Of a stretch of DNA of 64,000 nt, positions 49,620 to 58,668 are shown piece after piece (position 1 is the stretch's first letter; each line of letters starts with the position of its first letter). The notes beneath the pieces are model-generated. The model saw nothing but the letters and a program-made list of their open reading frames with translations. It did not search any database and was not told the DNA's origin. Position numbers and translations under genes: made by a program. The DNA is from Bacteroidota bacterium (GTDB taxonomy: Bacteria; Bacteroidota; Bacteroidia; Bacteroidales; F082), in NCBI GenBank assembly GCA_018830105.1, contig JAHJTC010000006.1, forward strand, positions 246,543 to 310,542. Reading direction: 5' to 3'.

Positions 49620-52600
49620 TTGAATCAATTTAATAGGAACATCCTTATCGGCTTTTTTTTATTGGCTGCTTTTTGCACACAGCAATCGGCTAAAGCAAGC
49701 GAGCCCGACCTTGAGTTTATGGCTTTGTTATTGCCGGTGGAGCAGCTGCCTGATACTACAGTAAAAATCCCTTATCCTATCCCTGTTGATGACGGAAGTC
49801 CTCAATATCAAATGGATAACAACTCGCCTTTATACCTGAATGATCCTCCCAATATACAAAGAGAGATTGTTTATGATCCTGTAACAAAGCAATACAATTT
49901 TGTGAGTAAAGTTGGTGATTTCACTTACCGCACACCAACGGCCATGTCGCAGGAAGAATTTTTGAATTATCAAAACAAAAAAGGGGTACAGTCTTATTGG
50001 AACGATCGTGCAACCAGCACAACCACAGAAACATCAAGTTCTATTATTCCTTCCATTTATGTGGGAGGCGAAGCTTTCGACCGGATTTTTGGTGGAAATA
50101 CTATAGATATCAGGCCGCAGGGGACAGCTGAGGTTACTTTTGGCATTGAGAGTATGAGGCGCGAGGATCCGCAGCTGGATGTTAGGCAGCGCCGGACAAC
50201 GAATTTCGATTTTGACCAGAAAATTCAAATGAATGTGATCGCCAAAATTGGGGATAAGATAGAATTCAAAACCAATTACAATACCGAAGCGACGTTTCAG
50301 TTCGAGAACAGGCTTCAGCTGAAATACGAAGGGAAAGAAGATGAGATAATTAAACTTATTGAAGGCGGAAACGTCAGTTTGCCACTCAATACAACACTTA
50401 TCAATGGAAGTCAGGCACTCTTTGGAATTAAGACTAAGCTTCAGTTTGGACGCACATCGGTTACCGCGGTTTTCTCACAACAGGAAAGTGAGTCAAAAAA
50501 CATCACGGTGCAGGGTGGTGCTCAAACCAGTGAGTTTAAAATGAGTAGCCTTGATTATGAAGAAAACAGACATTTTTTCCTCAGCCAGTATTTTCGCGAA
50601 CAGTATGAGGGTGCGCTGGAAACCATGCCTGTGGTTACGTCAGATATTAACATCACCAAGGTGGAAGTGTGGGTAACTAACATTGGTCCCGCCCTGGAAG
50701 ACAACCGTAATATCGTTGCTTTTACTGATTTGGGCGAAGGACGTCGCGAATGGCTCTACAACGCCCAGTTACAGCCTACAGCCGGACCCCCATTGCCCAC
50801 CAATGTGTCGAATAACCTGATGACCCGACTCGACACAAACTCGATACGCAACATCAATACTGTGACTTCGTATTTATCAGGCGATCCCCTGGGTATTGGC
50901 AGAACAGGTTATTTTGTTGCTGGTCAGGATTTTGATAAAATTGAAAACGCCCGCAAGCTAAGACCTTCTGAATATACCTATAACAGCAAACTCGGGTTTA
51001 TTTCGCTGAACACAAACCTCAATTCTGATCAAACACTAGCTGTGGCCTACCAGTATAATGTGATCGGTTACGATAGCATTTTTCAGGTTGGAGAGTTTTC
51101 TGATCAGGGAATTAATGCCCCCAAAGTGCTTGCGGTGAAACTGCTCAAAAGCACTACGCTCAATACCCGCATGCCCATGTGGGATTTGATGATGAAAAAC
51201 GTGTATTCTATCCGCGCTTTTCAGGTCAATAGAGAAGATTTTACATTTAACATTTTGTATTCCGGCAACCAAAATGGGGTGCTCACAGGTTATTTTACCG
51301 AAGGAGATGACGATGTAAAAGGTGTTCCGCTTATCCATCTGATGGGTCTGGACAATCTGAATCAACAGGATAATCCTGTAAAAGGTGGCGATGGTGTTTT
51401 CGATTTCCTTGATAATGCAGCTACGCAGGGTGGAACAATAAATGCTGCCAATGGAAGAATATTTTTTACCGTGCTGGAACCTTTTGGAAGCCATATCCGT
51501 GAAGAGATATTTCCGGATAATCCCGATTTGGCGGATCAATATGCCTATGATTCACTTTATTCTGCAACGAAAGCGGCAGCAGAACAATATCCTGAAAAAA
51601 ATAAATTTATCCTTGAAGGATTTTACAAATCGCAGTCGGGCAGCGAAATCAACCTGAATGCACTCAACGTGCCTCAAGGTTCGGTAAAAGTAACTGCCGG
51701 AGGTGTGCCACTTACCGAAAACGTTGATTATACAGTAGATTACACCCTGGGGCGTGTACGAATTATCAACGAAGGCATCTTAAGCTCCGGCACCCCAATC
51801 AACATAGCCCTGGAAAGCAATTCACTGTTTAGCTTGCAACAGAAAAGAATGATGGGTTTGCGTGTTGATCATGAGATTAATCCGGATTTCCGTTTGGGAG
51901 CTACCTTGCTCAATCTGCATGAAAGGCCACTTACACAGAAAGTTAACTATGGTGATGATCCTATTTCAAACACGATTTATGGCCTCGACCTGAGTTACAG
52001 AACAGAATCGCGCTGGCTTACCAAAATGATCGATAAATTACCGGGAATAAGTACAAAGCAGGTTTCCAAAATCAATATTGATGCTGAATTTGCACACTTC
52101 TTGCCCGGACATGCACGTGCTGTTGGACAAACTGGAACATCCTATATTGATGATTTTGAAGGGGCTAAATCTACCATCGATCTGCGACAGGTAAATACCT
52201 GGTATTTAGCCAGTACGCCACAGGGCCAGTTTGATATGTTCCCGGAAGCGGCGCCTAATACAGGCCTGGATTATGGAAAAAACCGTGCCAAGCTCGCCTG
52301 GTATATTATTGATCAATTGTTCTACGACCGCTATGGCACATTGCGGCCTTCTAATGTTGACCGCAATGAGCTGTCGAAAAATAGTGTACGTCAGGTGCTT
52401 GAAAATGAAGTGTTTCCTAGTAAAGATATCCCATCGGGCACACCAACAAATATTCCTGTGCTGAATATGGCTTATTATCCCGAAGAACGCGGGCCTTATA
52501 ATTTTGATGCAGCTCCCGGAAGTTTTAGCAATGGCCTGAATGATGACGGAACACTGAGTGATCCCGAGACGCGTTGGGGTGGCATAATGCGTCGCATAGA

Positions 52601-55600
52601 ATCTACTGATTTTGAAGAAACCAATATCGAATACCTCGAGTTCTGGATAATGGATCCTTTTTCGGAAGTAAATGATAATCAGGGCGAGTTGTATATAAAT
52701 CTCGGAGATATTTCGGAAGATATATTACGCGATGGGCGTAAATCGTACGAAAATGGATTGCCCACAACCGATGTGGTCGAAAATGTTGATACCACCATTT
52801 GGGGTCGTGTACCTTCGTTGCAGGCACTCATCGAAGCCTTTAATAATGATCCTGCTTCGCGCCAGTATCAGGATGTTGGTTACGACGGACTTAATGATAC
52901 GGACGAAGCAAGTTTTCATGCTTCTACGTTCCTGGATGTGATTCGCCAACAGTTTGGCACCCAGTCGCAGGCCTATCAGCAAGCCGCTGCCGATCCGTCG
53001 TCAGATAATTTTCAGTATTTCAGAGGTGCAGATCTGGATAGTGACTCAAGGTATAGCAGCATACTCGAACGCTATAAAAACTTCAACGGGCCTGATGGCA
53101 ACTCGCCCACCGACGAACAAAATGCAGAGGCTTACCCTACAAGTGCCACTTCGTTGCCCAATGTGGAGGACATCAATCGGGATAATACGTTGAGTGAAGC
53201 TGAGCGCTATTTTCAATACCGTATCAAGCTTGATCCGAATACGATGGAAGTGGGCGAAAATTTTATTGCAGATATCCATGAAGCAGAGAATATCCCGCTG
53301 GCTAATGGCGAGGTTGGTAATGTAAAATGGTATCAGTTCCGCATACCGATCAGCCAGCCCGAAAAAGTAGTTGGAAATATTGAAAATTTTCGCTCCATCC
53401 GCTTCATGCGTATGTTTATGAGGGGTTTTGAAAAGCCTGTAGTGTTGCGTTTTGCAACCCTGGAATTGGTTCGTGGAGAGTGGCGCAAGTACCGCCAAAA
53501 CCTGCAGGCGCCGGGTGAATATATTGTTGATGATGGGGCTAATGAAACGAAATTCGATATTTCGGCAGTTAATGTGGAAGAAAATGGACGGCGCGACCCG
53601 ATCCCTTATGTGATACCTCCCGGGATTGATCAGGAAATAAATTTCGGAACCACCAGTTTGGTGCGCCTCAATGAGCAGTCGATGCAAATGACAATTGATC
53701 AGCTGATGGATGGCGATGCGCGCGCAGCCTTCAAAACAACGGATTTTGATTTCAGGCAGTACAAGAAGCTTAGAATGTACGTGCATGCCGAAAAATTATA
53801 TGAAGACAAGGAGTTGAATTATGGCGACATGACCGTGTTTGTTCGCCTGGGTTCCGACTTTACGGAAAACTACTATGAATATGAGATTCCGCTGACTTTT
53901 ACACCCTGGTACACTCCATTTGATCAGGATGATGTTATCTGGCCTCAGGCGAATGAGTTCGATATCGATCTGGATGAGATGATTAAAGTGAAGCAAAATC
54001 GCAATCAGGCCATGCGAAATCCAAACAGCGATATCAGATTAAATTATCCCTACATTGAACAGCTGGGTGATCATATTGTTAAGGTAATCGGTAATCCCAG
54101 CATCAGCGATGTTATGGGTATTATGATAGGTGTGCGCAACCCTAAACAGCAAAGCTTTAACTCTAACGATGATGGCAATCCTAAAAGTGCGATTATCTGG
54201 GTTAACGAACTGCGTGTAACCGATTTTAACAATAAAGGTGGCTGGGCTGCAACCGCCAGAATAGAAACTTTGCTGGCCGACCTTGGCCGTTTGGTCGTTT
54301 CCGGATCGCATAGTACACCGGGCTTTGGAAGCCTTGATATGAAAGTGAATGAAACAGCCCGTGAAGCAGTGACGAATTTTGATATAGCTACAGATATCGA
54401 CCTGGGTAAGTTCCTGCCCGAAGAATCCGGTATCCGTATTCCCATGCATTTTGACTATGGCGAATCACATATTAAACCCGAGTATAATCCGCTGGATCCT
54501 GATATTAAATTGCAAGATGAGCTGGATTTGCTCGACAGCAAATCAGAGCAGGATTCGCTAAAAGCACTGGTCAATGATTATACCCAGCGCAAGAATGTGA
54601 ACTTTGTTAATGTTAGAAAAGACCGAACCGGAAATGCCAGTCAGCCCCGAATTTATGATATCGAAAACTGGAATGTATCCTATTCATTTAGCGAAATATA
54701 TCACCGAAATATTGATGTGGAATACGATGTGAGGCAAACTTATCGTGGCGGTTTAGGCTATAACTACACGGCAAATCCTAAAAATGTGGCACCTTTTTCT
54801 AAATCCGGCTGGGCTTCAAAGCCGTTTATGCAACTGATCAAGGATTTCAATTTTTATTATTTGCCTAAGAATTTTGCTTTTCGAACGGATATGAACCGAC
54901 AGTACAACGAAAAGAAATTCAGAAACAAGAGTGAGGGCGAGATTATTACCTATCCTATTTTCGCCAAGCAATGGGACTGGAACAGGAATTACGACTTCAA
55001 ATTTGATCTAACGCGTGCTTTAACGCTCGATTTTACGGCAGGAGCCAATGCCTTTATCTATGAGCCGGCAGGCAATCCTGAGCGGGGCACAACCGAATGG
55101 AACATGAATCGTGATACCATTTGGGACGAGGTGCTGAGGTTAGGAACAAAAACACGTTACAATCAGTCGATCAGGGTGAATTATACCTTACCCATCAATA
55201 AAATTCCTCTACTTAATTGGATGACTGTATCAGCAGGATATCAGGGAGCCTATACCTGGCTTGCTTCACCACTTTCTGTTCAGGAAAGAATAGGTAATAG
55301 CATCGAAAATCAGAATACCAAGCAACTGAATGGAAACGTTGATTTCGTAAAGCTGTACAACAAAATCGGGTATTTAAAAACCCTGAATACACCTCAGCGG
55401 GGAGTAGGAAGGGGAGGTCCGGCTCCACGACCCGGAGCTATGCGCCCGGGTGCTCAGCAGCAGGAAGAGGAAGAAAATGCCGATTCAACTGAGGCAAAGC
55501 CCAGCATAAACTACCTGAAAATTGTTGGGGATCAAATTCTTAAACTTGCCATGAGTGTGAAGAAAGCCAACCTGAGCTATACGCAGAATAACGGGATATT

Positions 55601-56915
55601 CCTTCCGGGCTTTCTGCCTGAGCCTGATTTGTTTGGCTTAAACTTTGCTACATCTGCGCCTGGCACAGGATTTGTTTTGGGCGATGAAGCCGATATCAGG
55701 CAATTGGCGATTGATAATGATTGGCTAACACGCGACTCGTTGCTAAACCGTGCCTATGCGGAGAAATTTACGGAGAATTTCAGCTATAAAATAAACCTTG
55801 AGCCATTGCCAGGCTTGCGTATCGACATCAATGCTGATCGTACTTATGCACTCAATTTTTCTGAGTATTTCCGCGCAGATTCATTGGGTAATTTCAATAC
55901 ATTTTCTCCGGCCGAAACCGGAAATTTCAGCATGTCATTTGGGATGTGGAATACCGCATTCGTCAAAGCCCGTAGTGATGAGAGCTCTGAGTTGTTTGAA
56001 AATATGCTGAGCAACCGTCTGATCATTGCTGACCGACTGGCCCTGAATAATCAACAATGGGTTGATGAAGGTGGCGGCTATATTTATGATTCAATTGGCA
56101 AAGCCAATTATCCTTATGGCTATGGTGCGATATCGCAGGAAGTGGTGTTGTATTCGTTTCTGGCTGCCTATAAAGGACAAGACGCCAATAATATTTCGCT
56201 GAACCCTTTCCCTAAAACGCCTATACCAAACTGGACTATTAACTATAATGGGCTCACTAAAATTCCATTTGTTCAACAGTTGTTTAAAACCGTGAATGTT
56301 ACGCATGCCTATCGCTCAGCTTATTCGGTGAATAGCTGGCGCACCAATGTGGACTATAAGCCCGAAAACACTACACAAACCTACCGTAACAGTAGTTTAT
56401 TTATTCCTAAATATGATTTGGGTCAGGTTACAATTTCTGAACAATTCGCACCGCTTTTAGGAATTGACGTTGGCTTGCATAATAGTTTAACTGCCAGAGT
56501 AGAGTATAAGAAACAAAGAAGTCTTACTTTGAGTTTTGTAAACAATCAACTTACCGAAGTGGTAGGTGATGAGTTAGTTATTGGTGCCGGTTATCGTCTC
56601 AGAAATCTTTCTTTTATTGTTTCCTCCATCACCGGTGGTAATGCTACACGTGCTTCAAATGATTTGATTTTAAAAGTTGATCTCGGATTCAGAACGGATA
56701 AAACAACACTGCGCCGCATCGATGAGCAAAACAGTCAGGTTTCTGCCGGCCAGCGTAAGGTGAATATTTCTGTTACGGCAGATTATACTTTCAGCAACAG
56801 GTTGAGCATGCAGGCCTATTTCAGAAAGGATATGGCAGATCCATTTGTTTCGTCTCAATTTAAAAATTCCAATACGGCTGGTGGTGTAACCATGCGCTTT
56901 AGTCTGGCTCAATAA
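49620..56915 (+). CDS. sprA: T9SS outer-membrane translocon SprA (Sov)
   Basis: At 2431 residues this is the giant T9SS channel, an outer-membrane barrel of about 36 strands through which cargo with sorting domains passes. The start is a TTG at 49620: an in-frame TAA stands at 49614, a signal peptide follows (IGFFLLAAFCTQQSAKA), and AAGGA lies 8 bases upstream. Early segments RREDPQLDVRQRRTTNFDFD and KIGDKIEFKTNYNTEATFQF and the later GTSYIDDFEGAKSTIDLRQV are strongly SprA-like; the C terminus is MRFSLAQ. Residues about 1927-1955 form a Gly/Pro/Arg-rich then Glu-rich stretch. It shares the window with a PorV/PorQ homologue and two cargo proteins. Confidence 0.95.
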   Translation: MNQFNRNILIGFFLLAAFCTQQSAKASEPDLEFMALLLPVEQLPDTTVKIPYPIPVDDGSPQYQMDNNSPLYLNDPPNIQREIVYDPVTKQYNFVSKVGDFTYRTPTAMSQEEFLNYQNKKGVQSYWNDRATSTTTETSSSIIPSIYVGGEAFDRIFGGNTIDIRPQGTAEVTFGIESMRREDPQLDVRQRRTTNFDFDQKIQMNVIAKIGDKIEFKTNYNTEATFQFENRLQLKYEGKEDEIIKLIEGGNVSLPLNTTLINGSQALFGIKTKLQFGRTSVTAVFSQQESESKNITVQGGAQTSEFKMSSLDYEENRHFFLSQYFREQYEGALETMPVVTSDINITKVEVWVTNIGPALEDNRNIVAFTDLGEGRREWLYNAQLQPTAGPPLPTNVSNNLMTRLDTNSIRNINTVTSYLSGDPLGIGRTGYFVAGQDFDKIENARKLRPSEYTYNSKLGFISLNTNLNSDQTLAVAYQYNVIGYDSIFQVGEFSDQGINAPKVLAVKLLKSTTLNTRMPMWDLMMKNVYSIRAFQVNREDFTFNILYSGNQNGVLTGYFTEGDDDVKGVPLIHLMGLDNLNQQDNPVKGGDGVFDFLDNAATQGGTINAANGRIFFTVLEPFGSHIREEIFPDNPDLADQYAYDSLYSATKAAAEQYPEKNKFILEGFYKSQSGSEINLNALNVPQGSVKVTAGGVPLTENVDYTVDYTLGRVRIINEGILSSGTPINIALESNSLFSLQQKRMMGLRVDHEINPDFRLGATLLNLHERPLTQKVNYGDDPISNTIYGLDLSYRTESRWLTKMIDKLPGISTKQVSKINIDAEFAHFLPGHARAVGQTGTSYIDDFEGAKSTIDLRQVNTWYLASTPQGQFDMFPEAAPNTGLDYGKNRAKLAWYIIDQLFYDRYGTLRPSNVDRNELSKNSVRQVLENEVFPSKDIPSGTPTNIPVLNMAYYPEERGPYNFDAAPGSFSNGLNDDGTLSDPETRWGGIMRRIESTDFEETNIEYLEFWIMDPFSEVNDNQGELYINLGDISEDILRDGRKSYENGLPTTDVVENVDTTIWGRVPSLQALIEAFNNDPASRQYQDVGYDGLNDTDEASFHASTFLDVIRQQFGTQSQAYQQAAADPSSDNFQYFRGADLDSDSRYSSILERYKNFNGPDGNSPTDEQNAEAYPTSATSLPNVEDINRDNTLSEAERYFQYRIKLDPNTMEVGENFIADIHEAENIPLANGEVGNVKWYQFRIPISQPEKVVGNIENFRSIRFMRMFMRGFEKPVVLRFATLELVRGEWRKYRQNLQAPGEYIVDDGANETKFDISAVNVEENGRRDPIPYVIPPGIDQEINFGTTSLVRLNEQSMQMTIDQLMDGDARAAFKTTDFDFRQYKKLRMYVHAEKLYEDKELNYGDMTVFVRLGSDFTENYYEYEIPLTFTPWYTPFDQDDVIWPQANEFDIDLDEMIKVKQNRNQAMRNPNSDIRLNYPYIEQLGDHIVKVIGNPSISDVMGIMIGVRNPKQQSFNSNDDGNPKSAIIWVNELRVTDFNNKGGWAATARIETLLADLGRLVVSGSHSTPGFGSLDMKVNETAREAVTNFDIATDIDLGKFLPEESGIRIPMHFDYGESHIKPEYNPLDPDIKLQDELDLLDSKSEQDSLKALVNDYTQRKNVNFVNVRKDRTGNASQPRIYDIENWNVSYSFSEIYHRNIDVEYDVRQTYRGGLGYNYTANPKNVAPFSKSGWASKPFMQLIKDFNFYYLPKNFAFRTDMNRQYNEKKFRNKSEGEIITYPIFAKQWDWNRNYDFKFDLTRALTLDFTAGANAFIYEPAGNPERGTTEWNMNRDTIWDEVLRLGTKTRYNQSIRVNYTLPINKIPLLNWMTVSAGYQGAYTWLASPLSVQERIGNSIENQNTKQLNGNVDFVKLYNKIGYLKTLNTPQRGVGRGGPAPRPGAMRPGAQQQEEEENADSTEAKPSINYLKIVGDQILKLAMSVKKANLSYTQNNGIFLPGFLPEPDLFGLNFATSAPGTGFVLGDEADIRQLAIDNDWLTRDSLLNRAYAEKFTENFSYKINLEPLPGLRIDINADRTYALNFSEYFRADSLGNFNTFSPAETGNFSMSFGMWNTAFVKARSDESSELFENMLSNRLIIADRLALNNQQWVDEGGGYIYDSIGKANYPYGYGAISQEVVLYSFLAAYKGQDANNISLNPFPKTPIPNWTINYNGLTKIPFVQQLFKTVNVTHAYRSAYSVNSWRTNVDYKPENTTQTYRNSSLFIPKYDLGQVTISEQFAPLLGIDVGLHNSLTARVEYKKQRSLTLSFVNNQLTEVVGDELVIGAGYRLRNLSFIVSSITGGNATRASNDLILKVDLGFRTDKTTLRRIDEQNSQVSAGQRKVNISVTADYTFSNRLSMQAYFRKDMADPFVSSQFKNSNTAGGVTMRFSLAQ

Positions 56916-57007
56916 ATGGATAGCTGAGCCTTTTAAATTCATGGTTATTGCTGAAAAATAAGATTCTAAGAAAATTTCATTAGTGCCGTGCTATTTTAGA
57001 ATGAATC

Positions 57008-57040
57008 TTTGGTGCGTGGAGATAAAAAAGTGTAAATTTG
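57008..57040 (+). promoter_or_regulatory. Promoter of gcvH with -33 and -7 boxes
   Basis: TTTG at 57008-57011, a 21-base spacer and TAAATTTG at 57033-57040 match the full Bacteroidota consensus. Transcription would begin near 57046, about 29 bases before the gcvH ATG. Confidence 0.65.
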
Positions 57041-57074
57041 AGCCCGTATAAAGAAACCAAAAAAATCTGTTTTT

Positions 57075-57455
57075 ATGAATATTCCAGCTGAACTTAAGTA
57101 CACCAAAGATCACGAGTGGATTCGCCTTGAAGGTGAAGAAGCATTTATTGGGATTACTGAATTTGCTCAAAAAGAATTGGGTGATATCGTTTTTGTTGAA
57201 GTTGATACTGTTGATGAAACATTAGATGCAGAAGAAACCTTCGGCACTATTGAAGCCGTAAAAACGGTTTCTGATCTGTTTATGCCTGTATCCGGAACTA
57301 TCCTCGCGTTTAATGAAGCCCTTGAAGACGCTCCTGAAACAGTGAATAAAGATCCATACGGCGAAGGCTGGATCGTTAAAATTAAATTCACTAACGAAGC
57401 CGAAATTGATGCATTGCTTGATGCAGATGCATACAAGGCTCTTATTGAAGCCTGA
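57075..57455 (+). CDS. gcvH: Glycine cleavage system H protein
   Basis: A 126-residue lipoyl carrier that shuttles the aminomethyl group between the P, T and L proteins. The lipoylation site is Lys63 in [12 protein letters not shown]. Standard features: [13 protein letters not shown] at the start, [18 protein letters not shown], and [13 protein letters not shown] in the second half. The other glycine-cleavage genes are not in the window. A VanZ-like gene follows after 6 bases, so they share a transcript, driven by a good housekeeping promoter. Confidence 0.97.
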   Translation: MNIPAELKYTKDHEWIRLEGEEAFIGITEFAQKELGDIVFVEVDTVDETLDAEETFGTIEAVKTVSDLFMPVSGTILAFNEALEDAPETVNKDPYGEGWIVKIKFTNEAEIDALLDADAYKALIEA

Positions 57456-57461
57456 TAAAGC

Positions 57462-57884
57462 GTGGCGGGATTAAACCGATTTACAAGAAAATTTTGGCCG
57501 GGAAGTATTTGGGCAGGGTTAATTTTGCTGCTCACAGGGCTTCCCGGTAATTATTTTCCGGATGTTGAAAGCTTTTGGGATTGGGTAAGTCCTGACAAAC
57601 TTGTGCATTTTTTTATTTTTGGAGTTTTTACATTTCTTACCCTTTGGGGTTACCGTGCACAATACAAACTGCCAGCACGACGTTATTATCTTGTAGGATT
57701 TGCGACTTTGCTTGGAATATTTTATGGTGGAGTTACGGAAATTTTGCAGGAAATGGTTTTTACAGGACGCTATGGAAATGTTTTTGATTTCCTCGCAAAT
57801 GCTATCGGAGCAATATTAGGAAGTGCCGTTTTTATGCTGCTTGCACGAAAAAATAAAAAGGAAAATGCATCGTTTCTTGAATAA
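57462..57884 (+). CDS. VanZ-like family membrane protein
   Basis: A 140-residue protein with four TM segments and a GTG start at 57462, six bases after the gcvH stop. The VanZ-like signature is present: SPDKLVHFFIFGVFTFLTLW near 48-67 and GVTEILQEMVFTGRYGNVFD near 87-106, with the conserved Glu and Asp. VanZ gives low-level teicoplanin resistance in enterococci; the bacteroidete members are of unknown function. The close spacing to gcvH suggests translational coupling. It is followed 58 bases later by the tonB gene. Confidence 0.88.
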   Translation: MAGLNRFTRKFWPGSIWAGLILLLTGLPGNYFPDVESFWDWVSPDKLVHFFIFGVFTFLTLWGYRAQYKLPARRYYLVGFATLLGIFYGGVTEILQEMVFTGRYGNVFDFLANAIGAILGSAVFMLLARKNKKENASFLE

Positions 57885-57942
57885 TTATTAATTTAGCGCC
57901 ATCATTACGATTGGTCATTGAGTTACAGCCAAAAATTCTATT

Positions 57943-58620
57943 ATGGAAATTAAAAAGACACCGAAAGCGGATCTAGAAAACAAAAAGCTCTTACTCAGAC
58001 AAATAGGTCTGATTGTTGCACTGGCAGTTGTTTTCTTTGCCTTTGAATACAAGAGCTACGACAAACGTACACTTGATCTTATGCAACGCAATGTGGAAGA
58101 TATTCCTGAGGAAATCGTTCCTATTACTGAGCAAAAGGTGAAGCCACCACCACCACCACCACCAAAACAGGTTACTGTGCTGGAAGTTGTGGAAGACGAT
58201 GTGGAGGTTGAAGATGAAATTGAAATTGATGTTGATGTAGACCAGGAAACTGAAATTGAGGTTTATGTTCCACCGGTTAGGGAAGAAGAACAAATAGTGG
58301 AAGCTGAGATTTTTACAGTGGTAGAGTCAATGCCTGAGTTTCCCGGCGGTCCGGCAAAGATGATGGAATACATTGCCAAAAATATTAAATATCCTGCTAT
58401 GGCGCGTGAAAGCGGCATTCAGGGAAGGGTTTTTGTAAACTTTGTAGTCGAGCCTGATGGTTCGGTATCCAATGTAAAAATCCTGCGTGGTATTGGTGGT
58501 GGTTGCGATGAAGAAGCGATCCGTGTAGTGAAGAGTATGCCAAAATGGACTCCGGGTCGTCAACGTGGAAAAGCTGTAAGGGTTTCCTTCAACTTGCCTG
58601 TTCGTTTCACGCTGCAATAA
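57943..58620 (+). CDS. tonB: Energy transducer TonB-family protein
   Basis: A 225-residue protein that couples the inner-membrane proton gradient to outer-membrane receptors. A single TM anchor lies near 20-37 (QIGLIVALAVVFFAFEY), then a periplasmic linker with seven consecutive prolines (68-74) and a strongly acidic stretch rich in Glu, Asp and Val (about 80-125). The C-terminal TonB domain has the conserved MPEFPGGPAKMMEYIAKNI, YPAMARESGIQGRVFVNFVV and VKSMPKWTPGRQRGKAVRV elements (about 130-225). No ExbB/ExbD genes are adjacent. It ends in a bidirectional terminator shared with uvrC. Confidence 0.93.
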   Translation: MEIKKTPKADLENKKLLLRQIGLIVALAVVFFAFEYKSYDKRTLDLMQRNVEDIPEEIVPITEQKVKPPPPPPPKQVTVLEVVEDDVEVEDEIEIDVDVDQETEIEVYVPPVREEEQIVEAEIFTVVESMPEFPGGPAKMMEYIAKNIKYPAMARESGIQGRVFVNFVVEPDGSVSNVKILRGIGGGCDEEAIRVVKSMPKWTPGRQRGKAVRVSFNLPVRFTLQ

Positions 58621-58642
58621 AAAGTAGTTGAAAAGTATTAGA

Positions 58643-58667
58643 AAGCTGTCCTTCACGGACGGCTTTT
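58643..58667. terminator. Terminator between tonB and uvrC
   Basis: AAGCTGTCC (58643-58651) pairs with GGACGGCTT (58657-58665) through a 5-base loop with one G-U wobble, followed by a T-run on the plus strand. The two flanking genes converge. Confidence 0.8.
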
Positions 58668-58668
58668 T

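Noticed and set aside
53046..53786. 246-codon minus-strand frame inside sprA
   Set aside because: A shadow of the coding strand with no recognisable features.
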